The notes: generated by a model not told the origin, from the letters alone. A stretch of 64,000 nt of DNA from an uncultured Marinobacter sp. (GCF_947259545.1 NZ_CAMYMK010000011.1:1-64000); one strand, 5' to 3'; numbered from the stretch's first letter, positions 36,321 to 46,263 are shown. Numbers and translations: made by a program.

Positions 36321-36830
36321 AATCCGCCTGCCCTTCCAGGTAAAGTCGATTGGCCAGAGTTTCTGATCGCTTGAGTACGACTGCCACAACTCCCGATAGG
36401 TCTTGCCACAGACCGGGTGGCGGTCGTTCGGCGCAATATCGGACAGGGGCCAGAGCACAAAGGCGTTCCTGAGAATTTCATCTCGGGGCAACTTCACGCC
36501 GTCGACTTCACCGACGACATCGTTATACGTGAGGATATCGAGGTCCAGCGTCTGCGCACGAAATCTCGGCTCACCTCGTCGGCGACCATTATCAGCTTCC
36601 AGCTGCTTGAAACGACGCGAAAGCTCGCCAACACTCCAGTCCGTATCTACACCGACCACCAGGTTGTAGAAAGGTGACCCATCAAACCCGACGGCCTCAC
36701 TTTCGTAGACCGGTGAAATCGTCAACACCTCAAACCACTCCGAGAGAGCATCCAACGCCACCGTAATGTAGTGTGACCGGTCGATATTGCTGCCGATGCT
36801 GATATACACCCGCGCCCTGGCGGTCATCAC
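36306..36830 (-). CDS. second HPPK-family pyrophosphokinase
   Basis: Protein of 174 residues with the HPPK fold signatures: [14 protein letters not shown] at the start, [23 protein letters not shown] and [14 protein letters not shown] carrying the two aspartates. It differs from the pcnB-linked FolK in having RFRAQTLD in place of RWGPRTLD, losing the usual W-G-P. It is encoded 4 bases overlapping folB on the same strand, as PA0583-like genes are in Pseudomonas. It may act on another pterin, for example in tetrahydromonapterin or a salvage pathway; that is inference. Confidence 0.82.
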   Translation of the reverse strand: MMTARARVYISIGSNIDRSHYITVALDALSEWFEVLTISPVYESEAVGFDGSPFYNLVVGVDTDWSVGELSRRFKQLEADNGRRRGEPRFRAQTLDLDILTYNDVVGEVDGVKLPRDEILRNAFVLWPLSDIAPNDRHPVCGKTYRELWQSYSSDQKLWPIDFTWKGRRISRPL

Positions 36831-37183
36831 TGCTGCCCCCGTTCAATACGGACACCAACGGCTCTGGCAGTTGGCACCGCACCCGGCTTACGCAGCGTCA
36901 GCTTTAGCCATGGCACACCGAAATCCGTCTGTATCATGGCTGCAAGCCCCTCGGCCGCCGCTTCCAGAAGCTCAGGCCTGGCGTGCTGCAGCCAGCGGGT
37001 CACTTTCTCGCTGACCGTCGCGTAGTCCAGCGCATCGGCAACGTTATCGGACGCTCCGGGAATGCGGTTATCCCAGCCCATCTCCAGGTCCACCACCAGC
37101 CGCTGGGTAACGTCACGCTCCCAGTCATATACGCCAATCACCGCCTCTACGGCCAGGCCCTCGATCAGAACACTGTCTGCCAC
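36827..37183 (-). CDS. folB: dihydroneopterin aldolase
   Basis: Cleaves or epimerises dihydroneopterin in folate synthesis. The 118-residue protein starts with MADSVLIEGLAVEAVIGVYDWER, with the conserved Tyr/Trp-Glu of the pterin pocket, has the DALDYATVSEKV substrate segment and the catalytic lysine in KLTLRKPGAV. It overlaps the HPPK gene by 4 bases, is divergent from plsY, and continues the Pseudomonas-like order folB-plsY-tsaD. Confidence 0.94.
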   Translation of the reverse strand: MADSVLIEGLAVEAVIGVYDWERDVTQRLVVDLEMGWDNRIPGASDNVADALDYATVSEKVTRWLQHARPELLEAAAEGLAAMIQTDFGVPWLKLTLRKPGAVPTARAVGVRIERGQQ

Positions 37184-37327
37184 CGAATTATTACACTCTT
37201 TGCTGATTGAATAACGTACAGGCTACGGATACTGTGTGATTCTCGGCCTGAGGCGTTCGTGGGGCCGGCATTTTCGCATAAATTCACCGGACGCGTCTTT
37301 GCTCCGGACCAATTGCCCGGGAATTCA

Positions 37328-37912
37328 ATGAGTGACCCTGTACTGATAGTTTTACTGTGCGCTCTGGCCTACCTGGTCGGCTCCGTGCTGTTTGCCGTTG
37401 AGATCTGCAAGCTATGGAAGTTGCCAGACCCGCGCGCACTGGGATCCGGTAATCCGGGGGCCACCAATGTCTACCGTAACGGTGGCTGGGTGCCCGCGGC
37501 CCTGACCCTGGCGCTGGATGCCGCCAAGGGCTTTGTGCCGGTATGGCTGGCCCACGCCGCCGGCCTGTCGATTCTGGCCCAGGCCATGGTTGCGCTGTGC
37601 GCAGTCACCGGCCACATGGTGCCGGTTTTCTACCGCTTCAAAGGGGGAAAGGGCGTTGCAACCGCACTGGGTTCGGGTCTGGCGCTGGCGCCCCTGACCA
37701 CTGTGCTGATGGCTGCGATCTGGGCGCTGGTCCTGTGGCGTTGGCGCATCTCGGCATTGGCATCAATCATTGCCATCGTCAGCGGACCGCTGATCAGCGC
37801 GCTCATTGATCCCAAAACCCTGCCCCTGTTTGGCTTGCTCGCCATTCTTATTGTCGTGCGCCACCGCAACAACCTGATACGCCTGGCCCAGGGGCGCGAA
37901 GCCAAATTCTAG
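37328..37912 (+). CDS. plsY: acyl-phosphate glycerol-3-phosphate acyltransferase PlsY
   Basis: Membrane enzyme that acylates glycerol-3-phosphate with acyl-phosphate, the first step of phospholipid synthesis. The 194-residue protein has five hydrophobic segments and the three PlsY motifs: LGSGNPGATNVYR, HMVPVFYRFKGGKGVATALG and RHRNNLIRL. ATG at 37328 is used rather than the upstream in-frame start at 37259, because motif one is then at its usual position. It ends 7 bases from the convergent tsaD. Confidence 0.95.
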   Translation: MSDPVLIVLLCALAYLVGSVLFAVEICKLWKLPDPRALGSGNPGATNVYRNGGWVPAALTLALDAAKGFVPVWLAHAAGLSILAQAMVALCAVTGHMVPVFYRFKGGKGVATALGSGLALAPLTTVLMAAIWALVLWRWRISALASIIAIVSGPLISALIDPKTLPLFGLLAILIVVRHRNNLIRLAQGREAKF

Positions 37913-37919
37913 CGCCTGA

Positions 37920-38975
37920 TCAGTCCACCAGCCCATTCGAACGGGGCTGTGACACGGGCGGCAGGGTATTCATTGGCCAGCGCGGGACCGCCAGAATACG
38001 ATCGCCATCCCTCTGCCCCGCCTGCAGACGCTGGCAACCGGCATAAGCAATCATGGCGCCGTTGTCGGTGCAAAACTCGGGACGAGCGTAAAACACACTG
38101 GCCCTGTGCTTTTCCGTCATCTTCTCCAACCCTGCCCTCAGGCGTTTGTTAGCGCTTACCCCGCCAGCAATAACCAGCCGTTTGCAGCCCGTCTGCTCCA
38201 GAGCCCGCCGGCACTTGATGGTCAGCGTATCCACCACGGCTGCCTCAAACGCCAGGGCAATATCCGCCCGGGTCTGATCATCCAGGCCACCAGCTTCTTC
38301 CTCCGCTGTGACGGTATTGAGCGTAAACGTTTTCAGGCCACTGAAGCTGAAGTCCAATCCCGGGCGATCCGTCATCGGCCGCGGGAACCGATAACGGCCA
38401 GCGGTGCCCTTTTCGGCCAGGGCCGCCACCCTCGGACCGCCAGGATAGTCGAGCCCGAGCATTTTTGCGGTTTTGTCAAAGGCTTCCCCGGCGGCATCAT
38501 CAACCGACTCCCCCAACAACTCGTATTCACCGATACCGTCCACCCGGACCAGCTGTGTATGCCCACCGGACACCAGCAAGGCCACAAACGGAAATGCCGG
38601 TGGCTGTAGTTCCAGCATGGGCGCCAACAGATGGCCCTCCATGTGATGCACACCCAGCACCGGAATACCCAGGGCAAAGCCCAGGGCGTGGGCGACGGAA
38701 CCACCCACCATCAGCGCCCCGACCAGGCCCGGACCGGCAGTATAGGCAATGCCCTCAAGGTCCTTACGGCTGCGCCCGGCTTCTGCGAGCACCTGATCGC
38801 ACAGGGGCAGCAACTTACGGACATGATCACGCGACGCCAGCTCCGGCACCACGCCACCATAGTCCGCATGCATATCAATCTGGCTGAAAAGAGCATGAGC
38901 CAACAGGCCCTGCTCGCTGTGGTAAAGGGCGACTCCGGTTTCGTCGCAGGAGGTTTCAATTCCGAGAATCAGCAT
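37920..38975 (-). CDS. tsaD: tRNA N6-threonylcarbamoyladenosine transferase TsaD
   Basis: Transfers the threonylcarbamoyl group to A37 of ANN-decoding tRNAs with TsaB and TsaE. The 351-residue ASKHA protein starts with [18 protein letters not shown], has the iron ligands HHMEGHL and the ATP-binding [16 protein letters not shown] segment ([16 protein letters not shown]). An in-frame start at 39062 is ignored because the family begins at this methionine. Divergent from rpsU, a linkage conserved across gammaproteobacteria. Confidence 0.96.
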   Translation of the reverse strand: MLILGIETSCDETGVALYHSEQGLLAHALFSQIDMHADYGGVVPELASRDHVRKLLPLCDQVLAEAGRSRKDLEGIAYTAGPGLVGALMVGGSVAHALGFALGIPVLGVHHMEGHLLAPMLELQPPAFPFVALLVSGGHTQLVRVDGIGEYELLGESVDDAAGEAFDKTAKMLGLDYPGGPRVAALAEKGTAGRYRFPRPMTDRPGLDFSFSGLKTFTLNTVTAEEEAGGLDDQTRADIALAFEAAVVDTLTIKCRRALEQTGCKRLVIAGGVSANKRLRAGLEKMTEKHRASVFYARPEFCTDNGAMIAYAGCQRLQAGQRDGDRILAVPRWPMNTLPPVSQPRSNGLVD

Positions 38976-39065
38976 AGATAATGGATCACTACGGGTGGCA
39001 TGAATGGTCAGGAGCGGTATTTTAGCAGAAAGCCGAAACCCACTGGCAGTTTCATCGAACAAACA

Positions 39066-39095
39066 TTGACCTCACCCCGGAGCAGGGGCTATCAT
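39066..39095 (+). promoter_or_regulatory. putative promoter of rpsU
   Basis: TTGACC (39066-39071) and TATCAT (39090-39095) are separated by 18 bases, a good sigma-70 promoter about 120 bases before rpsU. It reads into the rpsU-dnaG-rpoD cluster and lies opposite the tsaD start. Confidence 0.55.
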
Positions 39096-39215
39096 TGCCG
39101 CCCTTAAATACGCACTGGTCGAGTTTTAGCCAATCTGACCAGGTATCGAGTCGATTCGACGCACGAGTCGATCAGACAAAACAGAAACCGAATACATCAG
39201 GTAGGTGATTTTCGA

Positions 39216-39431
39216 ATGCCAGCTGTTAAAGTGAAAGAGAATGAACCGTTTGACGTAGCCCTGCGTCGCTTTAAGCGTTCCTGCGAAAAAGCAGGTGTAC
39301 TGTCGGAAGTACGTCGTCGTGAGCACTACGAGAAGCCGACAGCCGTTCGCAAGCGTAAGGCAGCCGCTGCCGTTAAGCGTCATCTCAAGAAGCTTCAGCG
39401 GGAACAGCGCAAGTTCGAGCGTCTGTACTAA
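39216..39431 (+). CDS. rpsU: 30S ribosomal protein S21
   Basis: Small basic ribosomal protein of 71 residues that helps mRNA recognition near the anti-Shine-Dalgarno region. The sequence [28 protein letters not shown] is the textbook S21 start, and the C-terminus is a run of Lys and Arg ([21 protein letters not shown]). It is the first gene of the macromolecular synthesis cluster and is separated from dnaG by an intrinsic terminator. Confidence 0.97.
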   Translation: MPAVKVKENEPFDVALRRFKRSCEKAGVLSEVRRREHYEKPTAVRKRKAAAAVKRHLKKLQREQRKFERLY

Positions 39432-39503
39432 GCTTTAGCTGACGCCGCTTGACTGCATACCAATAATCGCCTGTTAAGCCGCAGGCTGCACAGAGCGATT
39501 CCT

Positions 39504-39538
39504 AAATGCCGCCGAGGCCTGGCTTCGGCGGCATTTTT
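39504..39538 (+). terminator. intrinsic terminator between rpsU and dnaG
   Basis: AAATGCCGCCGA pairs with TCGGCGGCATTT around GGCCTGGCT and is followed by further T. It lies 73 bases after rpsU and 48 bases before dnaG, matching the known attenuator-like T1 terminator that lowers dnaG expression relative to rpsU. Confidence 0.85.
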
Positions 39539-39585
39539 GGCTATTGGCGGCGCTAAGCCGGCATTCCTGTGCAACCGGAGTCATC

Positions 39586-41322
39586 ATGAGCGGACTGATC
39601 CCTCAACGTTTTGTTGAAGATCTGCTGGATCGAGTGGACCTGGCGGAGCTTATCGGATCACGCATCACGCTGAAGAAAGCCGGCGCCAACTACAAGGCCC
39701 GCTGCCCGTTTCATGATGAGAAGACACCGTCCTTCAACGTACGCCCCGACAAAGGCTTTTACCACTGCTTCGGCTGTGGCGCCCATGGCGACGCCATCAG
39801 TTTTGTGCGGGAGTTCGAGGGACTGGGGTTTACCGAAGCGGTCGAGGAACTGGCGAAACGTGCCGGCCTGGAAGTGCCTTACGATCAAAGCGCGCGACAG
39901 GAAATCCAGCAGGCCCGTACACTGACCGACGCCCTGGATTATGCCAGTCGATTTTACCAGTCCGCGCTACGCAGCCCGCAGGGCGAATTCGCGAGGGACT
40001 ACCTCAGGCAACGGGGGCTGGACGACAACATCATCCAGCTATACCAGTTGGGGTATGCGCCCGGCACGGGCACCGCGCTGTTTGATTCCTGCAACAAGGA
40101 CCTGCAGGGGCCACTGATTGAAACCGGTACGGTTTCCGATAAGTACGGCCGCCCCCGGGATCTGTTCCGCAATCGGGTGATGTTTCCGATTCGCAACAGC
40201 AGGGGCAAGACCATCGCTTTCGGGGGGCGAACCCTCGGTGACGACAAGGCCAAGTACATCAACTCTCCGGAGTCCGATGTTTTTCACAAGAGCCGGGAAA
40301 TCTACGGCCTGTACGAAGCCAAACAGGCCATCCGGCAGCTGGACAAGCTGCTGGTCGTGGAAGGCTACATGGATGTTATCGCGCTGGCGCAGCACGATAT
40401 CCATTTTGCGGTCGCCACACTGGGCACAGCGACCAACCAGGACAGCCTGACCGCCCTGCTCCGGCAGGTACGGCACCTGGTCTTCTGCTTTGACGGTGAC
40501 CAGGCCGGATTCCGCGCTGCGGATCGCGCCCTGGAGAACGCCCTGGAACTGATGGCGGATGGACTGCACCTCCAGTTCCTGATGCTGCCGGATGGCGAAG
40601 ACCCGGACACACTGGTCCGCAAGGAGGGCACTGAGGCCTTCCAGAAGCGAATTGAAGGCGCCACACCCTTGTCCCGCTATCTGTTTGACCGACAGAGCGA
40701 GGGGCTGGACCTGCAGCTGCCGGAGCACCGGGGAGAACTCCGGGCCCGGGCGGAACCACTGCTGAACAAGATGCCCAGAAGCACCCTGCGGGATGCCATG
40801 TGGCATGAGATGCTGCGGCTTTGCGGTGGCCGCAACGACTGGCAGAACCGCCGCCCACAAAACGGGCAGAAGCGGTTCGGTGAGCGCCGCGACAGAATTC
40901 AGGAAGAACGGATTGATGTCAGGCTCAGCAAGGACAGCACGCTGTGCCTGGCCCTGCTGGAAGCCCCGGATATGGCCAGCGATGTGGTCGAACTGGCACG
41001 CCAGTCCCGGCAGTTTGGCCAGGCAAGGCGTTTCGCGGAATGGATACTGGAAGGCCAGATCCGCGATCGCCGCAAACTGGTGCGCACACTGGCCACCGAC
41101 AAGCAGGCGCGGGAGCGCTTTTACCATCTGTTCGACGGCATTGAGCACATACCGTCACGGGAAAGCACCCTGGCCGGCGCCAGGGAGCTGCTGACCCCGA
41201 ATCAGGAAGCGGCCCGCAAGCAGCGCCTGATGTCATTGCTGTCTGCCAAGCGAAGCCTTGCAGACCTTACGCCGGAAGAACGCCAGGAGCTGAAAGCTCT
41301 GAGCGAGCGTGCCGAAGACTGA
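39586..41322 (+). CDS. dnaG: DNA primase
   Basis: Makes RNA primers at the replication fork. The 578-residue protein has the CHC2 zinc finger (CPFHDEKTPSF ... CFGCGAHGD), the catalytic RNA polymerase domain with YKARCP and FRNRVMFPI, the Toprim motifs VVEGYMDV and FDGDQAGFRAADRALE, and a helical C-terminal DnaB-binding domain. ATG at 39586 is used; an in-frame TTG at 39544 lies within the terminator region. rpoD follows after 174 bases. Confidence 0.96.
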   Translation: MSGLIPQRFVEDLLDRVDLAELIGSRITLKKAGANYKARCPFHDEKTPSFNVRPDKGFYHCFGCGAHGDAISFVREFEGLGFTEAVEELAKRAGLEVPYDQSARQEIQQARTLTDALDYASRFYQSALRSPQGEFARDYLRQRGLDDNIIQLYQLGYAPGTGTALFDSCNKDLQGPLIETGTVSDKYGRPRDLFRNRVMFPIRNSRGKTIAFGGRTLGDDKAKYINSPESDVFHKSREIYGLYEAKQAIRQLDKLLVVEGYMDVIALAQHDIHFAVATLGTATNQDSLTALLRQVRHLVFCFDGDQAGFRAADRALENALELMADGLHLQFLMLPDGEDPDTLVRKEGTEAFQKRIEGATPLSRYLFDRQSEGLDLQLPEHRGELRARAEPLLNKMPRSTLRDAMWHEMLRLCGGRNDWQNRRPQNGQKRFGERRDRIQEERIDVRLSKDSTLCLALLEAPDMASDVVELARQSRQFGQARRFAEWILEGQIRDRRKLVRTLATDKQARERFYHLFDGIEHIPSRESTLAGARELLTPNQEAARKQRLMSLLSAKRSLADLTPEERQELKALSERAED

Positions 41323-41443
41323 CCCGCAATCCAGGGTTGCGGGGCAAAAACAGGAAAATACAGGGTCAAACCTGTATTGCACTTGAAACTTGAAGCGTTG
41401 ATCACCATCTAACCATCCGGTGGCAGAGCAACCGAGCGGCAGC

Positions 41444-41449
41444 TATAAT
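41444..41449 (+). promoter_or_regulatory. -10 element upstream of rpoD
   Basis: A perfect TATAAT lies 47 bases before the rpoD start. The -35 region at the right distance (TGGCAG, 41421-41426) is weak. It could give rpoD its own promoter within the dnaG-rpoD space. Confidence 0.4.
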
Positions 41450-41496
41450 GGCTGTTTAACTTTTTTTCCTTTTACCAGCGAGTTCACAGGGTGTCT

Positions 41497-43335
41497 ATGT
41501 CAGGCAATTCGCAGAAATCACGTTTGAAAGACCTCATTGCACGAGGCAAGGAACAAGGTTACCTGACTTACGCCGAGGTAAACGACCACCTCCCGGAAGA
41601 CATTGCCGACCCGGATCAGGTCGAAGACATCATTCGCATGATCAATGACATGGGTATCCAGGTGTGCGAGGAAACCCCCGACGCCGACACCCTGCTCATG
41701 ACCGAAGGTGACTCCACCGCCGACGAAGCTGCTGCCGCTGAAGCCGCTGCCGCCCTCGCCGCCGTTGAGACCGACGCCGGTCGCACGACCGACCCGGTTC
41801 GCATGTACATGCGCGAGATGGGTACTGTTGAACTGCTGACCCGCGAAGGCGAAATCGTCATCGCCAAGCGCATCGAGGAAGGTATCCGTGATGTGATGGC
41901 TGCCGTGGCTCACTTCCCGGGCACCGCTGGCACTGTGCTGCAGGCGTATGAGCGCATCATTGAGAACGAAGGCCGCATTAATGACATCGTCACCGGCTTT
42001 CTGGACCCGGACGACGCCGAGCCATTCATGGGCGAGGAAACCCCGGCAGAAAGCAGCAGTGACAGTGACTCATCCGACGACGATGACGACTCCGAAGAAG
42101 AGACCGAAAGCGGCCCGGATCCCGAAGAGACCCGCCTGCGTTTCGAATTGCTGAAAGAAAAGCTCGATGCCGCCCACGAGGCACTTGAGAAGCACGGCCG
42201 CGGCGACAAGAAAACCCAGGAAGCCCTGAACGAGCTGGGACAGGTATTTGCCCCCTTCAAGCTGGCCAACAAGGCATTTGAGGAACTGGTTAACGTTGTT
42301 CGCTCCACCAACGACCTGGTGCGCGAAAATGAGCGCGCGATCATGAAGATCTGCGTCCGTGAATGCAAAATGCCCCGCAAGGATTTCATCAAGTCTTTCC
42401 CGGGCAATGAAGTCAGCCTGGACTGGGCCGAAAAGATTGGCAAGAGCAAGAAACCCTACGCGTCCGCCATCAGCGAGCGTATTGACGAGATTGTGCGTCT
42501 GCAAAAGCGCATCCATAACATCCAGACCGAAGTAGATCTGGAAGTTTCCGACATCAAGGAAATCAACCGTCGGGTTTCTATCGGCGAAGCCAAGGCGCGC
42601 CGCGCCAAGAAAGAGATGGTTGAAGCCAACCTGCGCCTGGTTATTTCCATTGCCAAGAAATACACCAACCGTGGCCTGCAGTTCCTGGACCTGATTCAGG
42701 AAGGCAATATCGGCCTGATGAAGGCGGTCGACAAGTTCGAATACCGTCGTGGCTACAAGTTCTCTACCTACGCTACCTGGTGGATTCGTCAGGCCATCAC
42801 CCGCTCCATCGCAGACCAGGCCCGCACCATCCGTATTCCGGTGCACATGATCGAAACCATCAACAAGCTCAACCGCATCTCGCGCCAGATGCTGCAGGAA
42901 ATGGGTCGCGAACCCACACCGGAAGAGCTTGGCGAACGCATGGAGATGCCGGAAGACAAGATCCGCAAGGTCCTGAAGATCGCCAAAGAGCCGATCTCCA
43001 TGGAAACCCCGATCGGTGATGACGAAGACAGTCATCTCGGTGATTTCATCGAAGACATCCAGGCGCTCTCGCCGGTGGACTCCGCGACCGCAGAAGGTCT
43101 GCGGGAAGCCACCCGCTCGGTACTGGCCGGCCTCACAGCCCGTGAGTCCAAGGTACTGCGCATGCGTTTCGGTATCGAGATGAACACCGACCACACCCTG
43201 GAAGAAGTCGGCAAACAGTTCGACGTCACCCGGGAGCGTATCCGTCAGATCGAAGCCAAGGCCCTGCGCAAACTGCGTCACCCTTCCCGTTCCGATCACC
43301 TGCGCGGCTTCATTGACGACCAGGGCAACGGATAA
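41497..43335 (+). CDS. rpoD: RNA polymerase sigma factor RpoD (sigma-70)
   Basis: Housekeeping sigma factor of 612 residues. Region 1.1 ([23 protein letters not shown]), a long acidic non-conserved region (about 180-220, runs of Ser, Asp and Glu), region 1.2 [11 protein letters not shown], region 2 ([16 protein letters not shown]), region 3 and region 4 with the helix-turn-helix ([23 protein letters not shown]) are all present. GTG at 41491 is also in frame, but the AGGGTG upstream is better spaced for ATG at 41497. Last of the rpsU-dnaG-rpoD cluster. Confidence 0.97.
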   Translation: MSGNSQKSRLKDLIARGKEQGYLTYAEVNDHLPEDIADPDQVEDIIRMINDMGIQVCEETPDADTLLMTEGDSTADEAAAAEAAAALAAVETDAGRTTDPVRMYMREMGTVELLTREGEIVIAKRIEEGIRDVMAAVAHFPGTAGTVLQAYERIIENEGRINDIVTGFLDPDDAEPFMGEETPAESSSDSDSSDDDDDSEEETESGPDPEETRLRFELLKEKLDAAHEALEKHGRGDKKTQEALNELGQVFAPFKLANKAFEELVNVVRSTNDLVRENERAIMKICVRECKMPRKDFIKSFPGNEVSLDWAEKIGKSKKPYASAISERIDEIVRLQKRIHNIQTEVDLEVSDIKEINRRVSIGEAKARRAKKEMVEANLRLVISIAKKYTNRGLQFLDLIQEGNIGLMKAVDKFEYRRGYKFSTYATWWIRQAITRSIADQARTIRIPVHMIETINKLNRISRQMLQEMGREPTPEELGERMEMPEDKIRKVLKIAKEPISMETPIGDDEDSHLGDFIEDIQALSPVDSATAEGLREATRSVLAGLTARESKVLRMRFGIEMNTDHTLEEVGKQFDVTRERIRQIEAKALRKLRHPSRSDHLRGFIDDQGNG

Positions 43336-43350
43336 CACCGCAACAACAGT

Positions 43351-43390
43351 AGCGGGCGCCACCCCTCACCGGTATAATGGCGCCCGCTTT
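43351..43390 (+). terminator. terminator after rpoD
   Basis: AGCGGGCGCCA pairs with TGGCGCCCGCT and is followed by TT. The 16-base loop contains TATAAT (43373-43378), which could in addition be the -10 element for the tRNA gene 70 bases on, though no -35 match was seen. Confidence 0.7.
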
Positions 43391-43447
43391 GTTTCCCCTC
43401 CGGGGCGACCTCACAAAGCAAACCTTAAAACAGCATTCGCTGCATAA

Positions 43448-43524
43448 GGGCCTATAGCTCAGTTGGTTAGAGCAGAGGACTCATAATCCTTTGGTCCCTG
43501 GTTCGAGTCCAGGTGGGCCCACCA
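43448..43524 (+). tRNA. tRNA with CAT anticodon, probably tRNA-Ile2 (lysidine)
   Basis: A full 77-base cloverleaf with an encoded CCA end: acceptor GGGCCTA/TGGGCCC, D-loop AGTTGGTTAGA, anticodon CAT at 43482-43484, T-loop GGTTCGAGTCC. Automated tools often call such a gene Met. The acceptor stem has C4-G69 and C5-G68, the pairs used by TilS to recognise tRNA-Ile2, and the gene follows rpoD as ileX-type genes do in E. coli and Pseudomonas, so Ile2 decoding of AUA is favoured. Elongator Met cannot be ruled out by sequence alone. Confidence 0.93.
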
Positions 43525-43687
43525 TTCATATCAGATACTTACCTTAGAAACAGCCAGGCTGACTCTCCAGCACCGGACACCACTTTTCTGCAACGTCGCA
43601 CAGTTCGGAATAGGCAGTCACGTAATAGTCTGCTAAAACTATAACGGTCTATTCAAAAAGATTGGCAGTCAAAGGCACCCCAAGCTC

Positions 43688-44851
43688 ATGGATGAACTGC
43701 TCCCTCCCAGCCTGATAAGACTCCGCCATATTGCCAGGGACATCACCGACCAGGTATTGGTCCCGGAAGCGCAAAAGGTGGACGAAAACGCACAGTGGCC
43801 GAGCCATGCCTTTGAGGCACTGGCACAGGCTGATCTGATGGGACTTCATGTGCCTAAAAGGTTGGGCGGTCACGAGCAGGGACTGCTTGCACTCGCTGCA
43901 ATCATCGAAACCCTGGCGCAAGGGTGCAGCTCTTCCGCCCTGTGCTACGCCATGCACTGTGTCGGCTCCGCCGTTATTGCGAGCAAGGCCACCAGGTATC
44001 AGCAGGACAAATACCTTGTCCCCATTGCAGATAACCGACACATCACCACACTCGCCCTTTCGGAAGCCGGCACCGGTGCTCACTTTTATCTGCCGCAAAC
44101 ACAGTTGTCGCGAGTCGATGGCCATTTCGACATCCACGGCACCAAACAGTTTGTAACCAATGGCGGACATGCTGACTCCTACGTCATCTCCGCCCAGGTC
44201 AGTGGCCAGACCACAGGCGGTGGTGACTTCAACTGCCTAATGGTCGACCGCGACACTCCAGGCATCGGTTGGCTGCCGGACTGGCGAGGTCTCGGCATGC
44301 GTGGCAATTCATCTCGCGGCATGCAACTCGATCAGGTTCGGGTTCCCACTGACAACCTCCTTGGAGAGGAGGGAGATCAGATCTGGTATGTGTTTGAGAT
44401 CATCACCCCGTACTTTCTTACAGCCATGGCGGCAACCTATACCGGGTTGGCTCTGGCATCGCTCAACCAGACCATCGACCAGATCAGCCACCGCACCTAC
44501 GCCCACGCCGGTGATGGGCTGGCCGATCACGATGTCATCCAGTATCGCGTTGCCCAGATGAAGATTGCCGTCGACAGATGCCGCGCCCTGCTATACCGGG
44601 CAGCCTATCTCGTGGATCAGGGACACCCTGAGGCACTGACCCAGATCATGATGGCCAAAGCTGACTCGGCGGATACTGCCGTATACGTGACAAACGAAGC
44701 CATGAGCTGTTGTGGCGGCAGGGCCTACCGGGATAACGATGCCCAGGCGCGCCGCCTGCGTGATGCTCGGGCAGCGCACGTCATGTCCCCTACAACCGAC
44801 CTGTTAAAACTGTGGATCGGTCGGCAGGCTTTGGGAATGCCACTCCTCTAG
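43688..44851 (+). CDS. acyl-CoA dehydrogenase family protein
   Basis: FAD-dependent enzyme of 387 residues with the three-domain acyl-CoA dehydrogenase fold: an N-terminal helical part (residues 1-125), a middle beta domain with LALSEAGTGAHFY and GTKQFVTNGGHADSYVISAQ, and a C-terminal helical bundle ending with SCCGGRAYRDNDAQARRLRDARAAHVMSPTTDLLK. The last part resembles the subfamily that includes HpaB-like and sulfur-oxidising flavoproteins as well as true dehydrogenases, so the substrate is unclear. The diguanylate cyclase gene begins 16 bases after its stop, which suggests one transcript. Confidence 0.85.
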   Translation: MDELLPPSLIRLRHIARDITDQVLVPEAQKVDENAQWPSHAFEALAQADLMGLHVPKRLGGHEQGLLALAAIIETLAQGCSSSALCYAMHCVGSAVIASKATRYQQDKYLVPIADNRHITTLALSEAGTGAHFYLPQTQLSRVDGHFDIHGTKQFVTNGGHADSYVISAQVSGQTTGGGDFNCLMVDRDTPGIGWLPDWRGLGMRGNSSRGMQLDQVRVPTDNLLGEEGDQIWYVFEIITPYFLTAMAATYTGLALASLNQTIDQISHRTYAHAGDGLADHDVIQYRVAQMKIAVDRCRALLYRAAYLVDQGHPEALTQIMMAKADSADTAVYVTNEAMSCCGGRAYRDNDAQARRLRDARAAHVMSPTTDLLKLWIGRQALGMPLL

Positions 44852-44867
44852 ATGGGAGGACGACTGC

Positions 44868-46259
44868 GTGGTTGGATTTGTACTGATCCTCGAGCCGGCC
44901 AATACGGCCTCATCGCATCGTGACACACTGACGGAGGCACTCCAGGACTCCTCCGTCCCGCTGTATGTCTGCGGGAACCTGACCGGAGCCAGAGAATTAC
45001 TGGAGAGGGAACAACAAAACGGGAATGAGCTGCTCCTGGGTATTCTGGATGCAGGCCTGACACAACCACTGGTTTGTGCCCAAACACTGGCCCCGATAGC
45101 GCCTTTGGCACATTGGAGCTTTGTGGGTGTTGACGAGCACTCCCCACTCACTCGCCAGATCCACTCTCCCTTTAGCCGAATGGGCAAATACTGCTCAGCG
45201 GAACGCTACCTTTCTGCGCTGAACATTCAACAGCGGCTGGAAGAAAGCCAACAACGGTACGATCATCGCGATCGACTCGCCAACATAAACAGACAGCTCA
45301 GCGTGTCGCCCAAAGACCCTCTGCGGGAGTTGAAACGCTTTACCCAGTCCACCGACTTTCTGACCCACCTTTTCGAGACCGCTAACGAGGCAATGATCGC
45401 GACAACTGTCGACGGCACCGTTGTCCAGTGGAACCTGGCGGCAACACACCTTTTTGGTATCGACAGCGACAAGGCGATCAATCGGAATGTCCGGACGGTT
45501 GCTTCCGATCAGTGGCATGACCAGTTGCCGGTAATACTGGCGCAGACCCTCAACACCCCCGAAGGCTACATGACAGCGGAGTTACGATGCCGACTGAACT
45601 CAGGTGCTCTCTGCGACGTAGAATTGAAACTGGCTCAAATCAGGGACAGGCAGGACAATACCCTCGGCCTGTCCCTGTTCGTCAACGATATCAGCGTCCG
45701 TAAACGCGCCCAGGCCGCCCTGAACATTATGAACAAGCACCTGGAAAAGCTGTCCTTCCAGGACGGACTGACCGGCGTCGCAAATCGGCGTCGTTTCGAC
45801 GTAGCCCTTGAACAGGCCTGGTCCGAGGCTCGCCGGCAACAGGCCCCCGTCAGCCTGGCCATTTTCGATCTGGATCATTTCAAGCGCTATAACGACTGTC
45901 TTGGGCATCTTGCAGGGGATGAGTGCTTGCGTAAGGTAGCCGAGATTCTGTCTCAGACCGTTCGCCGTTCCAGCGATATGCTGGCACGTTATGGAGGAGA
46001 GGAGTTCATTCTGTTGCTGCCCCACACCGGATATCAGCAAGCGAAAACCTTATTGCTTCATTGCCAGAAAAGGTTGGCGCAAGAGAACCTCCTGCACCCG
46101 GATTCACCAGTGGGCCATCAGATCACCTTCAGCTGTGGCATTGCCACAATTATGCCCGATTCCGACGATCCCACCTCACTGATTCAGGCGGCTGATCAAC
46201 AACTCTATCGCGCCAAACAGGGCGGGCGTAATCGCATTTGCACGGATCACGACGGCTAA
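44868..46259 (+). CDS. PAS-GGDEF diguanylate cyclase
   Basis: Makes cyclic di-GMP. The 463-residue protein has an N-terminal region of about 150 residues with no clear motif (perhaps a degenerate receiver), a PAS domain (about 160-285, VQWNLAATHLFGID) and a GGDEF domain (about 300-455) with the active site YGGEEF. The allosteric I-site RSSD is at the correct place five residues before GGEEF, so product inhibition is expected. No membrane segment is visible, so it is cytoplasmic. The start is GTG at 44868 with GGGAGGA upstream. Confidence 0.93.
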   Translation: MVGFVLILEPANTASSHRDTLTEALQDSSVPLYVCGNLTGARELLEREQQNGNELLLGILDAGLTQPLVCAQTLAPIAPLAHWSFVGVDEHSPLTRQIHSPFSRMGKYCSAERYLSALNIQQRLEESQQRYDHRDRLANINRQLSVSPKDPLRELKRFTQSTDFLTHLFETANEAMIATTVDGTVVQWNLAATHLFGIDSDKAINRNVRTVASDQWHDQLPVILAQTLNTPEGYMTAELRCRLNSGALCDVELKLAQIRDRQDNTLGLSLFVNDISVRKRAQAALNIMNKHLEKLSFQDGLTGVANRRRFDVALEQAWSEARRQQAPVSLAIFDLDHFKRYNDCLGHLAGDECLRKVAEILSQTVRRSSDMLARYGGEEFILLLPHTGYQQAKTLLLHCQKRLAQENLLHPDSPVGHQITFSCGIATIMPDSDDPTSLIQAADQQLYRAKQGGRNRICTDHDG

Positions 46260-46263
46260 CGAA

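Noticed and set aside
40039..41148. 369-codon open frame on the minus strand
   Set aside because: Antisense shadow of dnaG caused by GC-rich codon use; no protein-like motif.
42070..43362. 430-codon open frame on the minus strand
   Set aside because: Antisense shadow of rpoD, which is unmistakable on the plus strand.
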